Origin: Bacteroidales bacterium UBA1800
GTDB taxonomy: Bacteria > Bacteroidota > Bacteroidia > Bacteroidales > VadinHA17
Direction: 5' to 3'
Assembly: GCA_002319915.1 (NCBI GenBank)
Contig: DCFQ01000066.1
Location: 1,047-58,268 of the forward strand
DNA length: 57,222 bases
The translations under genes were made by a program, and so were the position numbers. The notes beneath the pieces are model-generated. The model had not been told where the DNA came from and ran no database searches. It was given only the letters and a program-made list of their open reading frames with translations. Shown here in pieces: positions 35,348 through 45,900 of this stretch. Each line of letters begins with the position of its first letter. Position 1 is the stretch's first letter.

Positions 35348-38143
35348 CTAAAACCTAAAGCCCTGGTTCAGCCCGAACCGGTAGCTGAACTTTACAAGGA
35401 AAATATTCACCGGCCTGATGCTGAAAAGAGAGCCTAAATCAGCGGCTTCCACTATGCCTGTATCATCCAGCCCCTTTCTTGACTGGCTCCAGACAAAATA
35501 GACAGAAGAACCCGGCTTAAACTCCCATCTGACAACCAGGTTCGAAAGGAATGCCTGGTAATTAAAGTCTCCGGCGCCTATCCTGTAATCCGGCTTGCCG
35601 TCACCGTCCTCATCAATATCATAATTGCTGCCGGAGCCTGAGACCTGGCTGGCTGAAAAAGTATGGAACCTGTCATTATATTCATGAGCCATCGGATCGG
35701 TAATGTATTTGTAATCCGAGTACTTCCCTGCGGAAAGGAATGGCTGGCCCCAGTATTGAAGGCTCAGATCGGGCGAAAGGTTGATGTTTGTCCTCAGGGA
35801 AGCTGATACTGTGTTCTGATGAATAGTGGCGAAAATATACCGCGGAGTGCTACTCTGATCCACCGTGGTGACGTATTGAAGCTGGTCAGATGAAGAGCTG
35901 ATCTGTGGACTGAGCGAGATCGTGAAATAACTTGACGGTTTGAACTGCACTCCAAAACTAAAAAAGTCGGACCGGGAGCTGTTCAGGTATTGACCGTTCC
36001 TTCCTGCATTTACCGACATAATAATTTTCCTGCGGTTGTCGGTCGAAAACCCGGATTGAAACTTGTATGAGCCGGGGATCCTCATCAGGGGCCCGCCCCT
36101 GAGGAGTGAGGACGAAAGCTGGTTTGTGGTCGCACTGGTCGATATAAATCCGTTCCAGTAATTCCTGAAGGTGATATTGAAACCCGGTTCCAGGCCCCTG
36201 GAAAGGCAATCTCCCCCGAAATCAAAAATATAGTAAACCGGGCAGGTGACCGAAAACTTATTATAAATACCCCTGGGCTCCCATTGGTTGTAGGTTGCGG
36301 ACAGAACTCCAATAACCTGGTCAGCCTGCCTGAGATATCCAAGGTCGTTAGTCTCAAATCCGGGGGTCCTCCATAGGACAACTCCCATCAGGTTAATATG
36401 ACCGTTCATCTTCATCACCTCCAGTCTACCTCCTGAACCGGCCAGGGACCTCCGCATGGGATCAAACCTCACATGGCTGTTATCAGGCCTCTGAAAGTAC
36501 CTTGCCGGGGACTCCTGCGTGCGGGCTATGGCTTCCCTGGTGCCTTCGACGATGCTGAACGCTGAATTCAGGCTCACCATCCAGCTTTTATCCCTGAAAT
36601 ACTGGATAAGATCCAGTCCTCCGGTATATGCGGCCCTGTTAAGTACAGTCGCAAGGGTCGTGTCCATCACCCTGTTTGTTCCCGTCACCATTCCCCCGAT
36701 TATCGTATTGCCCGAATTCATGTCCTTCTGTATCCTGCCGAGGAAATAGTTTGTAAGCGGCTCCACCGGCTGGCTGAATCTGCCGCCAACAGTGTCTGTT
36801 TCAGCTCTTACTTCATTTGTGACAGCATCCATAACCCCGACCGACCAGCCTTCCTTTGTTTTACCGGTCAGCTTTGCCGCACCGAGGATACCTGTAAAAC
36901 CAGGGATATCGGTCGTCCACCCTTCTTTAACATTGCCCGGGGAACACTGGGGCGAGCGGCCAATCCTTCTTGAATAGAAGAGATTGTCATTCCCGACCCG
37001 GTCGTCTCCGATACCTATATTGAAGTCGGTTATATTGTTCCCCTCAACAAAGAACGGGCGCTGCTCCTTGTAGAATGTCTCAAAGGCTGTGAGGTTCACT
37101 ACCGATGGGTCTGCTTCCACCTGGCCGAAATCGGGATTGATGGTCAGGTCCATGGTAAGGTTGCTGGTTATCCCGATTTTCGAATCCAATCCGCCATTAA
37201 GGCCAAATTTTCTCCCTGAACTCCTGAAGGGATTTTCCTTGTCAGCCCTGAATGTTTCTGTTTTGAAAACGAAAAAAGGAGTGATGTCTAATATCTTGCG
37301 GGGCCTTATCAGCTCCAGTCCTTTCAGCTCGCCAAAATTATGTATAAGACCGGGGGCATCTTTCGGGATGTGCTGCCAGAAATCAGTTTCATTCTTCCTG
37401 TAAATCACCCTTGCCAGCTCCAGACCCCAGGAGAGGCCCGGGTTCTTCTCAAACCTGATCTGGCTGAACGGGATCTTCATTTCAGCATTCCATCCTTCCT
37501 TATTCACAGAAGTTTTCACCCACCAGTCCGGATCCCAGGCAGGGTCCATGTTCTGCCCGTCATTCGTGAATATCTCATCGTACTTTACCCCTGCCGCGCT
37601 GACCCCGAACAGGAATCCGGTCCTCATGTCATGATAGCTGTCGAGGCATATTGCAAGAAGGTCCCCGTCGGTCTGGTCGCGCCGGGTCAGCCTTGGCACG
37701 ATGCTGTCGGGACTGGCATCGTAAGCCTTGATGGCCACATAAATATTATTGTCATCATACGCTATTTTGAACTCTGTACCCTGTGAAGCCCGGCTGCCGT
37801 TAAATGGCTCATTCTGCGTGAAATCGCCTGTCCACGGGCCCTCCTTCCATGATTCGTCATTCAGAATCCCGTCGATCGATGGAGGATTGGCGATGTGTAT
37901 TGCGGTACAGGACTTCACAGGGACCTGCTGCCCGAAAACTCCCAGGGAGATCAGAAAGATCAGGACAAAAACCAGGAGTATGTCTTTAAGGTCCGACTTC
38001 CACAAGCCAATGGCCGAAAAGACCACCTGTACGTTATATCTTTTCGTATCATTGCAATATCTGAACACCAATCCGGGGAGCTGGACAAATTCGGATCCTT
38101 TAGTCCTTTCAGGGCTGAAGCAGGCGGCAATATTTCTTTTCAT
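35348..38143 (-). CDS. DUF5916/CBM9-domain outer-membrane protein
   Basis: Up to 931 residues. The signal peptide lies internally at about 52-71 (ILLVFVLIFLISLGVFGQQ), so translation may begin at TTG 38005 (residue 47) rather than at ATG 38143; no ribosome-binding site decides. A CBM9-like beta-sandwich (about 80-275, PPSIDGILNDESWKEG) is followed by the DUF5916 region (about 290-931), which ends as a predicted outer-membrane beta-barrel. Bacteroidetes carry many of these. Substrate binding or surface presentation of a polysaccharide or peptide is suspected, but the function is not established. Confidence 0.85.
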   Translation of the reverse strand: MKRNIAACFSPERTKGSEFVQLPGLVFRYCNDTKRYNVQVVFSAIGLWKSDLKDILLVFVLIFLISLGVFGQQVPVKSCTAIHIANPPSIDGILNDESWKEGPWTGDFTQNEPFNGSRASQGTEFKIAYDDNNIYVAIKAYDASPDSIVPRLTRRDQTDGDLLAICLDSYHDMRTGFLFGVSAAGVKYDEIFTNDGQNMDPAWDPDWWVKTSVNKEGWNAEMKIPFSQIRFEKNPGLSWGLELARVIYRKNETDFWQHIPKDAPGLIHNFGELKGLELIRPRKILDITPFFVFKTETFRADKENPFRSSGRKFGLNGGLDSKIGITSNLTMDLTINPDFGQVEADPSVVNLTAFETFYKEQRPFFVEGNNITDFNIGIGDDRVGNDNLFYSRRIGRSPQCSPGNVKEGWTTDIPGFTGILGAAKLTGKTKEGWSVGVMDAVTNEVRAETDTVGGRFSQPVEPLTNYFLGRIQKDMNSGNTIIGGMVTGTNRVMDTTLATVLNRAAYTGGLDLIQYFRDKSWMVSLNSAFSIVEGTREAIARTQESPARYFQRPDNSHVRFDPMRRSLAGSGGRLEVMKMNGHINLMGVVLWRTPGFETNDLGYLRQADQVIGVLSATYNQWEPRGIYNKFSVTCPVYYIFDFGGDCLSRGLEPGFNITFRNYWNGFISTSATTNQLSSSLLRGGPLMRIPGSYKFQSGFSTDNRRKIIMSVNAGRNGQYLNSSRSDFFSFGVQFKPSSYFTISLSPQISSSSDQLQYVTTVDQSSTPRYIFATIHQNTVSASLRTNINLSPDLSLQYWGQPFLSAGKYSDYKYITDPMAHEYNDRFHTFSASQVSGSGSNYDIDEDGDGKPDYRIGAGDFNYQAFLSNLVVRWEFKPGSSVYFVWSQSRKGLDDTGIVEAADLGSLFSIRPVNIFLVKFSYRFGLNQGFRF

Positions 38144-38302
38144 CTTTCAGGTTACTTTAAATGTTCTGCCTGCAAAGTGAAAAGATATCAATCTATCTTC
38201 CAAGCCTTTGGGATACACAGCAGGAATTTGTTACCGGCCGATATATCCGGGAGCCCGCTGACAAAAAATCTGTGATGAAGTGAAAGTTTCTGGGATGGAA
38301 TG

Positions 38303-39211
38303 TTAACTGAATTGCTTTATCTGCTGATCGAACTTTTTCGTGTTGTTCCTCGAAACAGGTATTTCCGCATCCGTTTCATCGAGTTTTAACCTGTAGCCAA
38401 GCGTATTGCCTTTTTTTGAAATTACCTTTCTCAAATTCACGATAAATGCCCTGTGCACTCTCATTATGAACGGAACATGCGAAAGCTGCTGTTCAATCTC
38501 ATTTATGGAATTGCGAATTGTCTTTTTGCTCACCTTTCCGTTAATTAAAAGATGGAATACGACATAATTCCCGTCCGATTCGGCATAGAGAAGCTGGGAA
38601 GGGAAAAAGCTCAGCTCTTCTTTCTTAAGCTGTGAAGATATCCGCAAAGCTTCTTCCTGTTTTACCGGAACGGTGCGCCCCTCCTCCTGCCTGTACAGAT
38701 GAAGCTCCCCGGGGAAAAGGATATAACGGTAATTCGACAGGGTAAAGAAAAACAACGGGATAAACCCTGTCATTGACGAGGTTTTAAGGGAGCTCCAGAA
38801 TGTGGGAAGATTCCACCGGTCAGTCGGGTTTTCAATCAGGAAGCCTGCGAGATATATCGTGACCCCCGCGACAAGCAGCAATACAAGAATCGAAAGGAGT
38901 TCCCTGACAAGTGTCCAGCCGGCCTCCCTGGTGAAATCCCGGAAACGGTTTAAAATATACAAGCAGCCATATACCGGCACGAAAAGTATCAGCATATACA
39001 GGGCGATCGTAAATTCAATGCTGTGCGACCTGGCACCGTGAACATTGAGAGGCCGGTAAAGCACAATAAAGAGGAATTGAAAGGCCAGGAGGATCAAAGT
39101 CCCCGGCAAAGGCTTCCTGAGAATGTAATTGCGGGGGATGGTCCTGTTCAGCCAACTTTTAATTTTTGCCACCATAAGTCCAATCAAGGACTTAAAAATA
39201 AGAATTGGCAA
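38303..39211 (-). CDS. LytTR-domain DNA-binding protein with membrane helices
   Basis: A 302-residue protein. Four hydrophobic helices (about 35-55, 68-88, 104-127, 146-165) precede a LytTR DNA-binding domain (about 195-300) containing LLYAESDGNYVVF and FIMRVHRAFIVNLRKV, both hallmark LytTR segments. There is no receiver domain, so it is a membrane-tethered one-component regulator. The start could be at 39211 or 39175 (MVAKIKSWLN). It lies upstream of the DUF5916 gene on the same strand (gap 160 bp or more) and downstream of the orphan permease, either of which could be its target. Confidence 0.85.
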   Translation of the reverse strand: MPILIFKSLIGLMVAKIKSWLNRTIPRNYILRKPLPGTLILLAFQFLFIVLYRPLNVHGARSHSIEFTIALYMLILFVPVYGCLYILNRFRDFTREAGWTLVRELLSILVLLLVAGVTIYLAGFLIENPTDRWNLPTFWSSLKTSSMTGFIPLFFFTLSNYRYILFPGELHLYRQEEGRTVPVKQEEALRISSQLKKEELSFFPSQLLYAESDGNYVVFHLLINGKVSKKTIRNSINEIEQQLSHVPFIMRVHRAFIVNLRKVISKKGNTLGYRLKLDETDAEIPVSRNNTKKFDQQIKQFS

Positions 39212-39324
39212 TCTGAAAAAAAAGTTATGTGTGTCCTATTTAAAAATTCGGGTAACCCGGAAATCCCGAAGAAGCTTAATCAGAGAGCACTGGGTCAATT
39301 ACCCCTGCGGTATCCGCTTTGCCC

Positions 39325-41676
39325 TTATTCGAAACTCAACGCCTCCACCGGGTTTCTTGCGGCAGCCCTGCGGGTCTGTATCGCGACAGTCAGCAAAGCG
39401 ATAACCAGTGCGATGACCGGGCCGGCGATGAATGTCCAGACCGGCATCGGGGCACGGAAATAAAACCTCGAAAGAAATAATCTGCCAAGGGTAAACGAAA
39501 CCGGCAGCGCAATCAGTGTGGCAATGCCAATCCATTTTGCATAACCCTTCAAAAACATCAGGGTTATCAGGGAAGTTGTGGCCCCGCTGGCTTTCCTGAT
39601 CCCGATCTCTCTCGTCCTTTTTTCAACGGTGAAGGCGGCCAGACCTGAAAGCCCAAGCGATGCGAGGGCAATCGCGATCAGGAATGCGAGGCCGACAAGT
39701 CCGGACGTTGTCCTGAGCTTTGAGAAATCCGGGAGGTCGCTGAAGAGGACCGGCTGGTAGGGGATCCCTGCCTCATAGGTCCTGAATATCTTCCCGATCT
39801 TCTCTGCCTTCTCGCTAAAGCTTCCGGAAGAAAACCTGACGAGGACCGTTCCCCGGTCACCGGGATCAAGCGAGATGATCGTTGGAGCGTAGGGACCGGC
39901 CAGGTCAACAGCGTGAAACCCTTTGAAAACTCCAATAATAGTGCCTTTCCTGCCCCTGAGGGTCAGTGATCTGCCGACCGGATCCTTATAATTCATTACC
40001 GATGCTGCAATATCGTTTATGACAAAGCAGGCGGAATCGGCAATATGCGACTTGTCAAAATACCTTCCTGCTATCATATCTACCCGAACAGCTTTGTTAT
40101 AGTCAAAGTCCGTATTTACGCACCAGAAGTGCAGCTTTTTCGAGGCATCCCTCCCCTCCCATGCCACCTCATCGGAGACACTTGTCCCGCGTGTCGGGAT
40201 ACAGTTTGTAAAGCTCACGGCATCGATGCCCGGAACTGTGAGCAGATCAGCCCTGAAGCTCTCCTCATGCTGCTGAAGGTTTTTCGTGTTGCCGAGGATG
40301 ATAAGCCTGTCCCTGTCGATCCCGATATCGAAGTCACGCACATATTTGTCCTGGACCCTGATTATCATCATGCAGATCATCAGTACCACGGGTATCGCAA
40401 ACTGAAGCACGATGAGGCTTTGCCTGAGAAAGCTGAAACTATGGCCTGAAATTATCCTTGCCCTGAGTATGGTGACAGGATTCGCAGAAGAGAGGTAGAT
40501 AGCGGGGAGTGACCCCGATAGACTTGCCGTAAAGAGGCCGGTCGCCGCAATGGCGGTCAAAACCTTGTAATCGGTGATGTGAAGGTGGATATCTCCATTG
40601 AACAACGTATTGAAGCCGTTTATAAGCAGGAGGGAAAGAATGATCGCACTAAAAAGGCTTGCCAGGACGAGGATGCCCGTTTCACCCAGGAATTGCGCCA
40701 CAATTGCCGGCCTGGCAGCCCCAAAGACCTTCCTGACGCCCACTTCCCGGTATCTTCTGATATTCATCCCGATGGCGAGGTTGATGAAATTGAAACAGGC
40801 GATCAGAAGAATTGCAAGTCCTATGGACCCGACAAGGACCAGTGTCTGCATTCCCCTCCAGACCCTTCTTTCGCCGGTGTAGGCATAAAGAGTTTTCTCC
40901 TTAAGCGGAAAGAGGAACAATTCCTGGTTCAGCGTGGATTCCTGGTTCCTGATGAGGTCCTTTATCTTATCATTGACAGCAGCTCTCTTAATGTTTTCTC
41001 TGGTAAGGGCCCATATCGCAGTTGCCGAGGCGCCTGTTTCATTCACCCAGCCGTTGCCTGCAAGGAACCTTGAAAACGGGAGAATGAAATCAAACCGGAG
41101 AGACGATTGCAAAGGCACGTTTCTTAAGACCCCTGTCACACTAAATGCCTTCTCATTATTGTCATCCTTCAGGATCAGTGTCTTACCCAGGCAGTCAACC
41201 TCCCCGAAAACTTTTATCGCCAGCCGTTCCGATATAACAATGGAGTTTATATCCGACAGGGCGCCGGAGGGTGTCCCGGAAAGGAACGGAAACGAAAAGA
41301 GGTCAAAGAAACTCTGATCGGCATAGATCCCATTCTCATCAAACGATCTTTCTCCATTAACAACGGCACACCTCAGGACAGTGATCCTGGTCATTGATTC
41401 AATTTCCGGAGCGTTCCGAGCAAGGAGTTCCGTTAGTGAAGCCGACTGGGGTTCTTTTGAAAACCTGTCGCCGTTAAAGAAGGTAACAATGGATTCCACC
41501 TCGTAAAGGCGGTCATAGTTCCTGTGAAACCTGTCATAACCCGTGATATTCAGAATGTACAGGAGGGCAATTATTGAACATGTCAGGCCAAAGGTGAGGC
41601 CCAGGTAATTGAGAAGGGTATATTTCCTGTTTCTGCGGAAGAAACGAAGAGCGATTTTTATGAAGGTTCTGTACAT
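39325..41676 (-). CDS. MacB/FtsX-like ABC permease (long, two-domain type)
   Basis: With the ATG at 41676 (MYRTFIKIALRFFRRNRKYT) the product has 783 residues. Upstream frame to 41895 is open but not permease-like. TM1 is at about 20-42, followed by a first MacB-type periplasmic domain, three helices, then TM5 and a second periplasmic domain, and a terminal FtsX triplet ending in TRRAAARNPVEALSFE. The duplicated layout is typical of Bacteroidetes permeases of about 780-800 residues. No ABC ATPase is adjacent, so it would borrow one or act in stress or antibiotic-peptide sensing. Confidence 0.88.
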   Translation of the reverse strand: MYRTFIKIALRFFRRNRKYTLLNYLGLTFGLTCSIIALLYILNITGYDRFHRNYDRLYEVESIVTFFNGDRFSKEPQSASLTELLARNAPEIESMTRITVLRCAVVNGERSFDENGIYADQSFFDLFSFPFLSGTPSGALSDINSIVISERLAIKVFGEVDCLGKTLILKDDNNEKAFSVTGVLRNVPLQSSLRFDFILPFSRFLAGNGWVNETGASATAIWALTRENIKRAAVNDKIKDLIRNQESTLNQELFLFPLKEKTLYAYTGERRVWRGMQTLVLVGSIGLAILLIACFNFINLAIGMNIRRYREVGVRKVFGAARPAIVAQFLGETGILVLASLFSAIILSLLLINGFNTLFNGDIHLHITDYKVLTAIAATGLFTASLSGSLPAIYLSSANPVTILRARIISGHSFSFLRQSLIVLQFAIPVVLMICMMIIRVQDKYVRDFDIGIDRDRLIILGNTKNLQQHEESFRADLLTVPGIDAVSFTNCIPTRGTSVSDEVAWEGRDASKKLHFWCVNTDFDYNKAVRVDMIAGRYFDKSHIADSACFVINDIAASVMNYKDPVGRSLTLRGRKGTIIGVFKGFHAVDLAGPYAPTIISLDPGDRGTVLVRFSSGSFSEKAEKIGKIFRTYEAGIPYQPVLFSDLPDFSKLRTTSGLVGLAFLIAIALASLGLSGLAAFTVEKRTREIGIRKASGATTSLITLMFLKGYAKWIGIATLIALPVSFTLGRLFLSRFYFRAPMPVWTFIAGPVIALVIALLTVAIQTRRAAARNPVEALSFE

Positions 41677-41954
41677 ACCCTGAGATAATTGTAACCGGAG
41701 TTCCCGAAATGTCAGTAACAAATCTAGTTCTTTGACCGGGAGATCTGAGAATCGGATATACATGCAGGGGGAATGTGTCTGCAAGAGCGATGAATTGACC
41801 GATGAAACCGGAAATGCCTGAAAGGAGAAACGCATATACCGCCGGGCGCCGGGGCAGGCGCCGGAAAGCAATTGGATTTTATTCTGACGGTACATACTAA
41901 AAATGAGACTGCCGGTGTTTTCATTATAACTAACCTGTCTGAAAGAAAACCAGA

Positions 41955-42707
41955 ATGAAACGTTTCATTGCAACTGCACTCTTCCTTATGTGCCTCATCA
42001 GCGTGTCGTCTCCGCAGGATACGATACCTGTCATAAAAATAGGCAAACCCAAAAGCGCCGGCGGGATCCGCTTCAGCCTGAACGGAGGAATGAGCTTCCT
42101 GTTAGCCAGTTCAAAGGAAGCCGAAGCCGGAATGACCAACATGGGGCTGACCTCCGCCCAGGCGAAAAAGTACTACCGCAATTTGAGATCAGGTGAAGGC
42201 GGGAATGCTGACCTCGAATACCTGATTACCCCGGCATACGGGATCGGCCTCAGGTATAAGTTCTTCTATACATATTCAGCCACGGAAGGCTTTGTTGATC
42301 CGCAGGACGGCCTGTACATTTATTACGGGAGCTTCAGCGAAAAGATCATGGTGAACTTTTACGGAGCCTCTATCCTATACAGGAACCTGCTCGGGAGTGA
42401 GAAATTCGGCCTGAACGCCGTTTACGCATTCGGGCTGGCAACTTACAGGAATGAAGCTGAATACGTAAATACTTACTCCCTCCTTACCGGAAAAGGTTTT
42501 GCAGGAGACATTGGCGTACAGGTCGAATATTTCCTGACCCCTAAATTCTCATTTTCAGCCGACCTTTCCGTCTTTTATTCATCCCTAGGAAAGATGAAGG
42601 TCAACGATGGCACTAACTCAACTGTAGTCGATCTTGGAAAGGAGAACAGGGAAAACCTGTCGAGGCTCGATCTTTCTTTAGGAATCACATTTTATCCCTG
42701 GAAATAA
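41955..42707 (+). CDS. Outer-membrane beta-barrel protein
   Basis: A 250-residue protein with a signal peptide (MKRFIATALFLMCLISVSS). The remainder is alternating amphipathic strands beginning GGIRFSLNGGMSFLL and ending LSLGITFYPWK, the pattern of small 8-10-strand barrels with a terminal aromatic-basic residue. It overlaps the following lipoprotein gene by 1 bp (TAATG), so the two are co-expressed and probably act together. Confidence 0.78.
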   Translation: MKRFIATALFLMCLISVSSPQDTIPVIKIGKPKSAGGIRFSLNGGMSFLLASSKEAEAGMTNMGLTSAQAKKYYRNLRSGEGGNADLEYLITPAYGIGLRYKFFYTYSATEGFVDPQDGLYIYYGSFSEKIMVNFYGASILYRNLLGSEKFGLNAVYAFGLATYRNEAEYVNTYSLLTGKGFAGDIGVQVEYFLTPKFSFSADLSVFYSSLGKMKVNDGTNSTVVDLGKENRENLSRLDLSLGITFYPWK

Positions 42708-43105
42708 TGAAGAGAATCGTATATTTCGCCGGCTTATTGATATTGTCAGGCCTGATGGGCGCCTGCAGTGATGACTTCCTTTCAGGGAACAAGAGGGACC
42801 TGTATATCCTGACTGACACCCTGTTCGTTTCGACCGATCAGCAAAACGCCCGGATGACCGTACAGCTTCCTCAATCGATCAATTCTGAATTTACAATATT
42901 CCAGCAGCCCAAATGGCTTTCATTCAGTACAATGCATGGAACGATCAAAGATGGTGTACTGCCGCTTTCTTATAGCGTTGAAAAGGAGAAGATCATAAAC
43001 TGGAACCCAAACGTATATACCACTTATTATGCCTCAATGGTTGTGGATGCGGACGATCTGGGACTAATCTCCATGACCGTGGCCTGTGTGCATTTACAGC
43101 CCTGA
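42707..43105 (+). CDS. Small lipoprotein coupled to the barrel gene
   Basis: A 132-residue lipoprotein. The signal peptide ends in LSGLMGAC with Cys20. The mature part starts with an acidic stretch and continues as a BACON-like beta-sandwich (TVQLPQSINSEFTIFQQPKWLSFS, a common BACON signature around residue 55). BACON domains occur in Bacteroidetes surface lipoproteins, often with carbohydrate genes. The ATG overlaps the barrel stop codon by 1 bp. Confidence 0.7.
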   Translation: MKRIVYFAGLLILSGLMGACSDDFLSGNKRDLYILTDTLFVSTDQQNARMTVQLPQSINSEFTIFQQPKWLSFSTMHGTIKDGVLPLSYSVEKEKIINWNPNVYTTYYASMVVDADDLGLISMTVACVHLQP

Positions 43106-43136
43106 TTACCACCTGAAGAAAACAGACAATGCTTGT

Positions 43137-45890
43137 TCAGTGGTTCCTGATCCTGACATCCACTCCGCCTTTATTATCACCCAGCTTATTCAGCCTGTAG
43201 CTGAATGCAAGCATGATGTAGCGACCGATCATGGATGATCTCCGCTCCGTAAGGTAGTTCAGCTCACCGTTCCTTTCGATCCCGCTGTTTCGGTTCAGAA
43301 GATCGACTCCTTTAAGCGTGAGAACACCTCTCTGGTTCCTGAGAAAACAGAAGTTCACCTCAGCACCGACAAGCGGCACAACCTGGGATTCATTGAAGCT
43401 TTTTGCAGTGTAGTTTGTTATATCCGCTGATGCCATGAAGTTAAGATGGACGCCAGGGGTAAACCTGACCTCAGAAAACCACGACAGGTCACGGTAAACA
43501 TTATTCATTGATCTGGCGACCGAATACCGCGAGTCGGTGAGGGTGAAGGCGCTCCCGGTCTGGATATCCCATTTGTTCTTCTTCCTGTTTTCCAGCGTCA
43601 GGGAGATCCTGTGGGCAAAGCTCCTGAATATGTTCTCAGCCTGGTTAACCACCGTCAATCCCCGTGAAACTGTCTCACTGACCGACAGGTCGACCTTCAG
43701 CCCAAACGGCTTGACAGGCGTTGAGAAGTCGAGGTTGGCACTGCCGTCCCAGTCATTGCTCACATTTATGAACCTGATCACCTGTGCCAGGTTCTCATCA
43801 ATATCCCTCATATATCCTATCTTATCCCTGGTATAATTGAAACTCAGCCCCGTCAGCAGGGTAGTGAATGAATACTGGTCAAAAAGCCACCAGGTCAACC
43901 TCGCGTTATGGATGTACTCTGGCTTCAGGTTGAGGTTACCGTATAAAAGAGAGAGCGGGTTGATATTGTTCACAACCGGCAGGAGCCTTGAAGCTGAAGG
44001 AGTATTGACCGATGACGTGTAGCTGAACATCAGGCGGCGCCCTGACCTGTACTCATACTCCCAGTGAGCCCTTGGGGTAAGATAAAAATAGTCCTGCCCT
44101 GTCGCGCCGTCCCCGTTAAGCATCGTAGAGTACCTGCCAAGGGTCGCAAAGCCCGACAGTGATAATTGTGACTTCCGTGTGGCAAGCTTCCAGGTGATAC
44201 CGGGGCGGATCGACCTGTCGGTCTTCCGGAAATCGGGGCTCAATTCCGGGTCAGGAATTTTCCCGCCCTCAACATTGCCCTGTTTCCTGCCGATCGACTC
44301 GACTGAATATCCCGCGGTTAATGAAAGTTCGGCTGAGGACCGGCCTGAAAGCCTCCTTGTAAATGCGGCGGTGCCTGAATAATTGCTTCCGGCACTCCGT
44401 ACGTCATAGAACTGGTTTGTGATCTCCTCACGGTAGGGATTAAGGAATTCTGTCCGGTTCAGGAATTCGGAGCATGTACTGTTCCCGGCAAGATCAACCT
44501 TCCCCGAAATCTTGAAGATCGATCTCCCTTCATTGATCCTGAGGAGATATGACGCATCGGCCGTCCCTGAAAGCCTGTCAGGCAGCTCACTGGTTGTCCT
44601 CTGCAGGCTGTTGACCTGCACATCGTTGAGGAAACTGCCCGAGACCGAGCTGACCGGGTTGGAGGATTCGTTCCAGGAAAACGCCCCGTTCATGATGATA
44701 TTCTGGTTCGACCCGATCATCTTCCTCAGGCCTATATTGAACCTGTGGGTGGTATCAGTAACAATCTCCTCCTTTGATTCATCGAGTCTGAATGAATTCC
44801 CGGGGGAGAAGTTCAGGGTCCTGGATGTTTCCGATATTTGGCGTTTAGAGCCATTCCCGAGATAGCTCATAAAGAACCTGTTATCCTGTGATTTGGAGAT
44901 GGAGAAATTCAACCCTGCTGCACCGTTTGATCCGGTCCCGTAGACCGGCTGGCCGAAATTAACAGGGAAACTGTTTTCCCCGCCCAGGGCAATGTGGCCG
45001 CCGCCATCAGACAGGGAAGAGAGCCCGCCGCTGAAGCTGATATAATCGCCTAGCGAAAACCCGGGTTTATTGACATTGTTGAACATCCCGAGGGCTGCCA
45101 CCTGCAGCTTTTTGGTGAACCTGTACACTTTTGCACTTGCCTCGGCATGGTTTCCTGTTGCGGCCCCGCCTTCCACCTCACCGAAAATTCCTCCTTTCTT
45201 CTTCTCATCCAGGACCAGGTTCAGCGTCGGGTCCCGTTCCCCGTCATCGATCCCGGTGAATCTCGATTCATCCGACTTCCTGTCGAAAAGCTGAACCCTG
45301 TCTATTGCGTCCGCTGGAAGATTCTTTGTGGCGACCTTCGTGTCGCCCCCGAAAAATTCCTTCCCATCGACAAGCACGTCCTTGACGTCCTCCCCCAGCG
45401 CCTTAATATTCCCGGCGCGGTCGACCTCGATGCCCGGGAGCTTTCTTATCAGGTCCTCAGCCACTGCATCGGGCTTCACTTTGTATGCTTTTGCATCGTA
45501 TTCAATTGTGTCATTTTTTATTCTCAAAGGGATCCTGTCGGCTGTCACGGCGACTTCACCGATATTGAATACCTTCGGGATCATCATCAGGGTCCCCAGG
45601 TCATCGCTCGCAGGCAGGGGAACATCCACCCTCCTGTATATCGTACTGAACCCCAGCAGCGAGACCTGAAGGAGGTAAGGTCCCTTCCTGATGTTCTTCA
45701 TCTCAAATCTTCCCGGGCTCCCGGTAACAGAGAAATAAAGGAGGGTTGAATCTGCGGGATTGAGAAGCACCACCACGGCAGAGGCCAGCGGTTTTGCATT
45801 TTCATCAACGATCACCCCACCCATCTGGTAATTCTGTCCAAAGGCTGCCCCGCATAAAAGAAGGAAGGCCAAAGCCATAACTGTCCTCAT
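43137..45890 (-). CDS. TonB-dependent receptor-like outer-membrane protein
   Basis: A 917-residue protein. After a signal peptide comes a carboxypeptidase-regulatory-like Ig domain (about 20-105, GVIVDENAKPLASAVVVLLN), a plug-like domain (about 115-235, VAEDLIRKLPGIEVDRAGNI, VLVDGKEFFGGD), and a beta-barrel to the end. No clear TonB box is seen. It resembles the barrel-type receptors that pair with GLPGLI proteins. It starts 10 bp after the GLPGLI gene, so the two form an operon. Confidence 0.85.
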   Translation of the reverse strand: MRTVMALAFLLLCGAAFGQNYQMGGVIVDENAKPLASAVVVLLNPADSTLLYFSVTGSPGRFEMKNIRKGPYLLQVSLLGFSTIYRRVDVPLPASDDLGTLMMIPKVFNIGEVAVTADRIPLRIKNDTIEYDAKAYKVKPDAVAEDLIRKLPGIEVDRAGNIKALGEDVKDVLVDGKEFFGGDTKVATKNLPADAIDRVQLFDRKSDESRFTGIDDGERDPTLNLVLDEKKKGGIFGEVEGGAATGNHAEASAKVYRFTKKLQVAALGMFNNVNKPGFSLGDYISFSGGLSSLSDGGGHIALGGENSFPVNFGQPVYGTGSNGAAGLNFSISKSQDNRFFMSYLGNGSKRQISETSRTLNFSPGNSFRLDESKEEIVTDTTHRFNIGLRKMIGSNQNIIMNGAFSWNESSNPVSSVSGSFLNDVQVNSLQRTTSELPDRLSGTADASYLLRINEGRSIFKISGKVDLAGNSTCSEFLNRTEFLNPYREEITNQFYDVRSAGSNYSGTAAFTRRLSGRSSAELSLTAGYSVESIGRKQGNVEGGKIPDPELSPDFRKTDRSIRPGITWKLATRKSQLSLSGFATLGRYSTMLNGDGATGQDYFYLTPRAHWEYEYRSGRRLMFSYTSSVNTPSASRLLPVVNNINPLSLLYGNLNLKPEYIHNARLTWWLFDQYSFTTLLTGLSFNYTRDKIGYMRDIDENLAQVIRFINVSNDWDGSANLDFSTPVKPFGLKVDLSVSETVSRGLTVVNQAENIFRSFAHRISLTLENRKKNKWDIQTGSAFTLTDSRYSVARSMNNVYRDLSWFSEVRFTPGVHLNFMASADITNYTAKSFNESQVVPLVGAEVNFCFLRNQRGVLTLKGVDLLNRNSGIERNGELNYLTERRSSMIGRYIMLAFSYRLNKLGDNKGGVDVRIRNH

Positions 45891-45900
45891 GGCCGGGCTA

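Noticed and set aside
41677..41895. N-terminal extension of the MacB-type permease to 41895
   Set aside because: The added 73 residues lack a membrane segment and the standard permease start (MYRTFIKIALRFFRRN) is at 41676.
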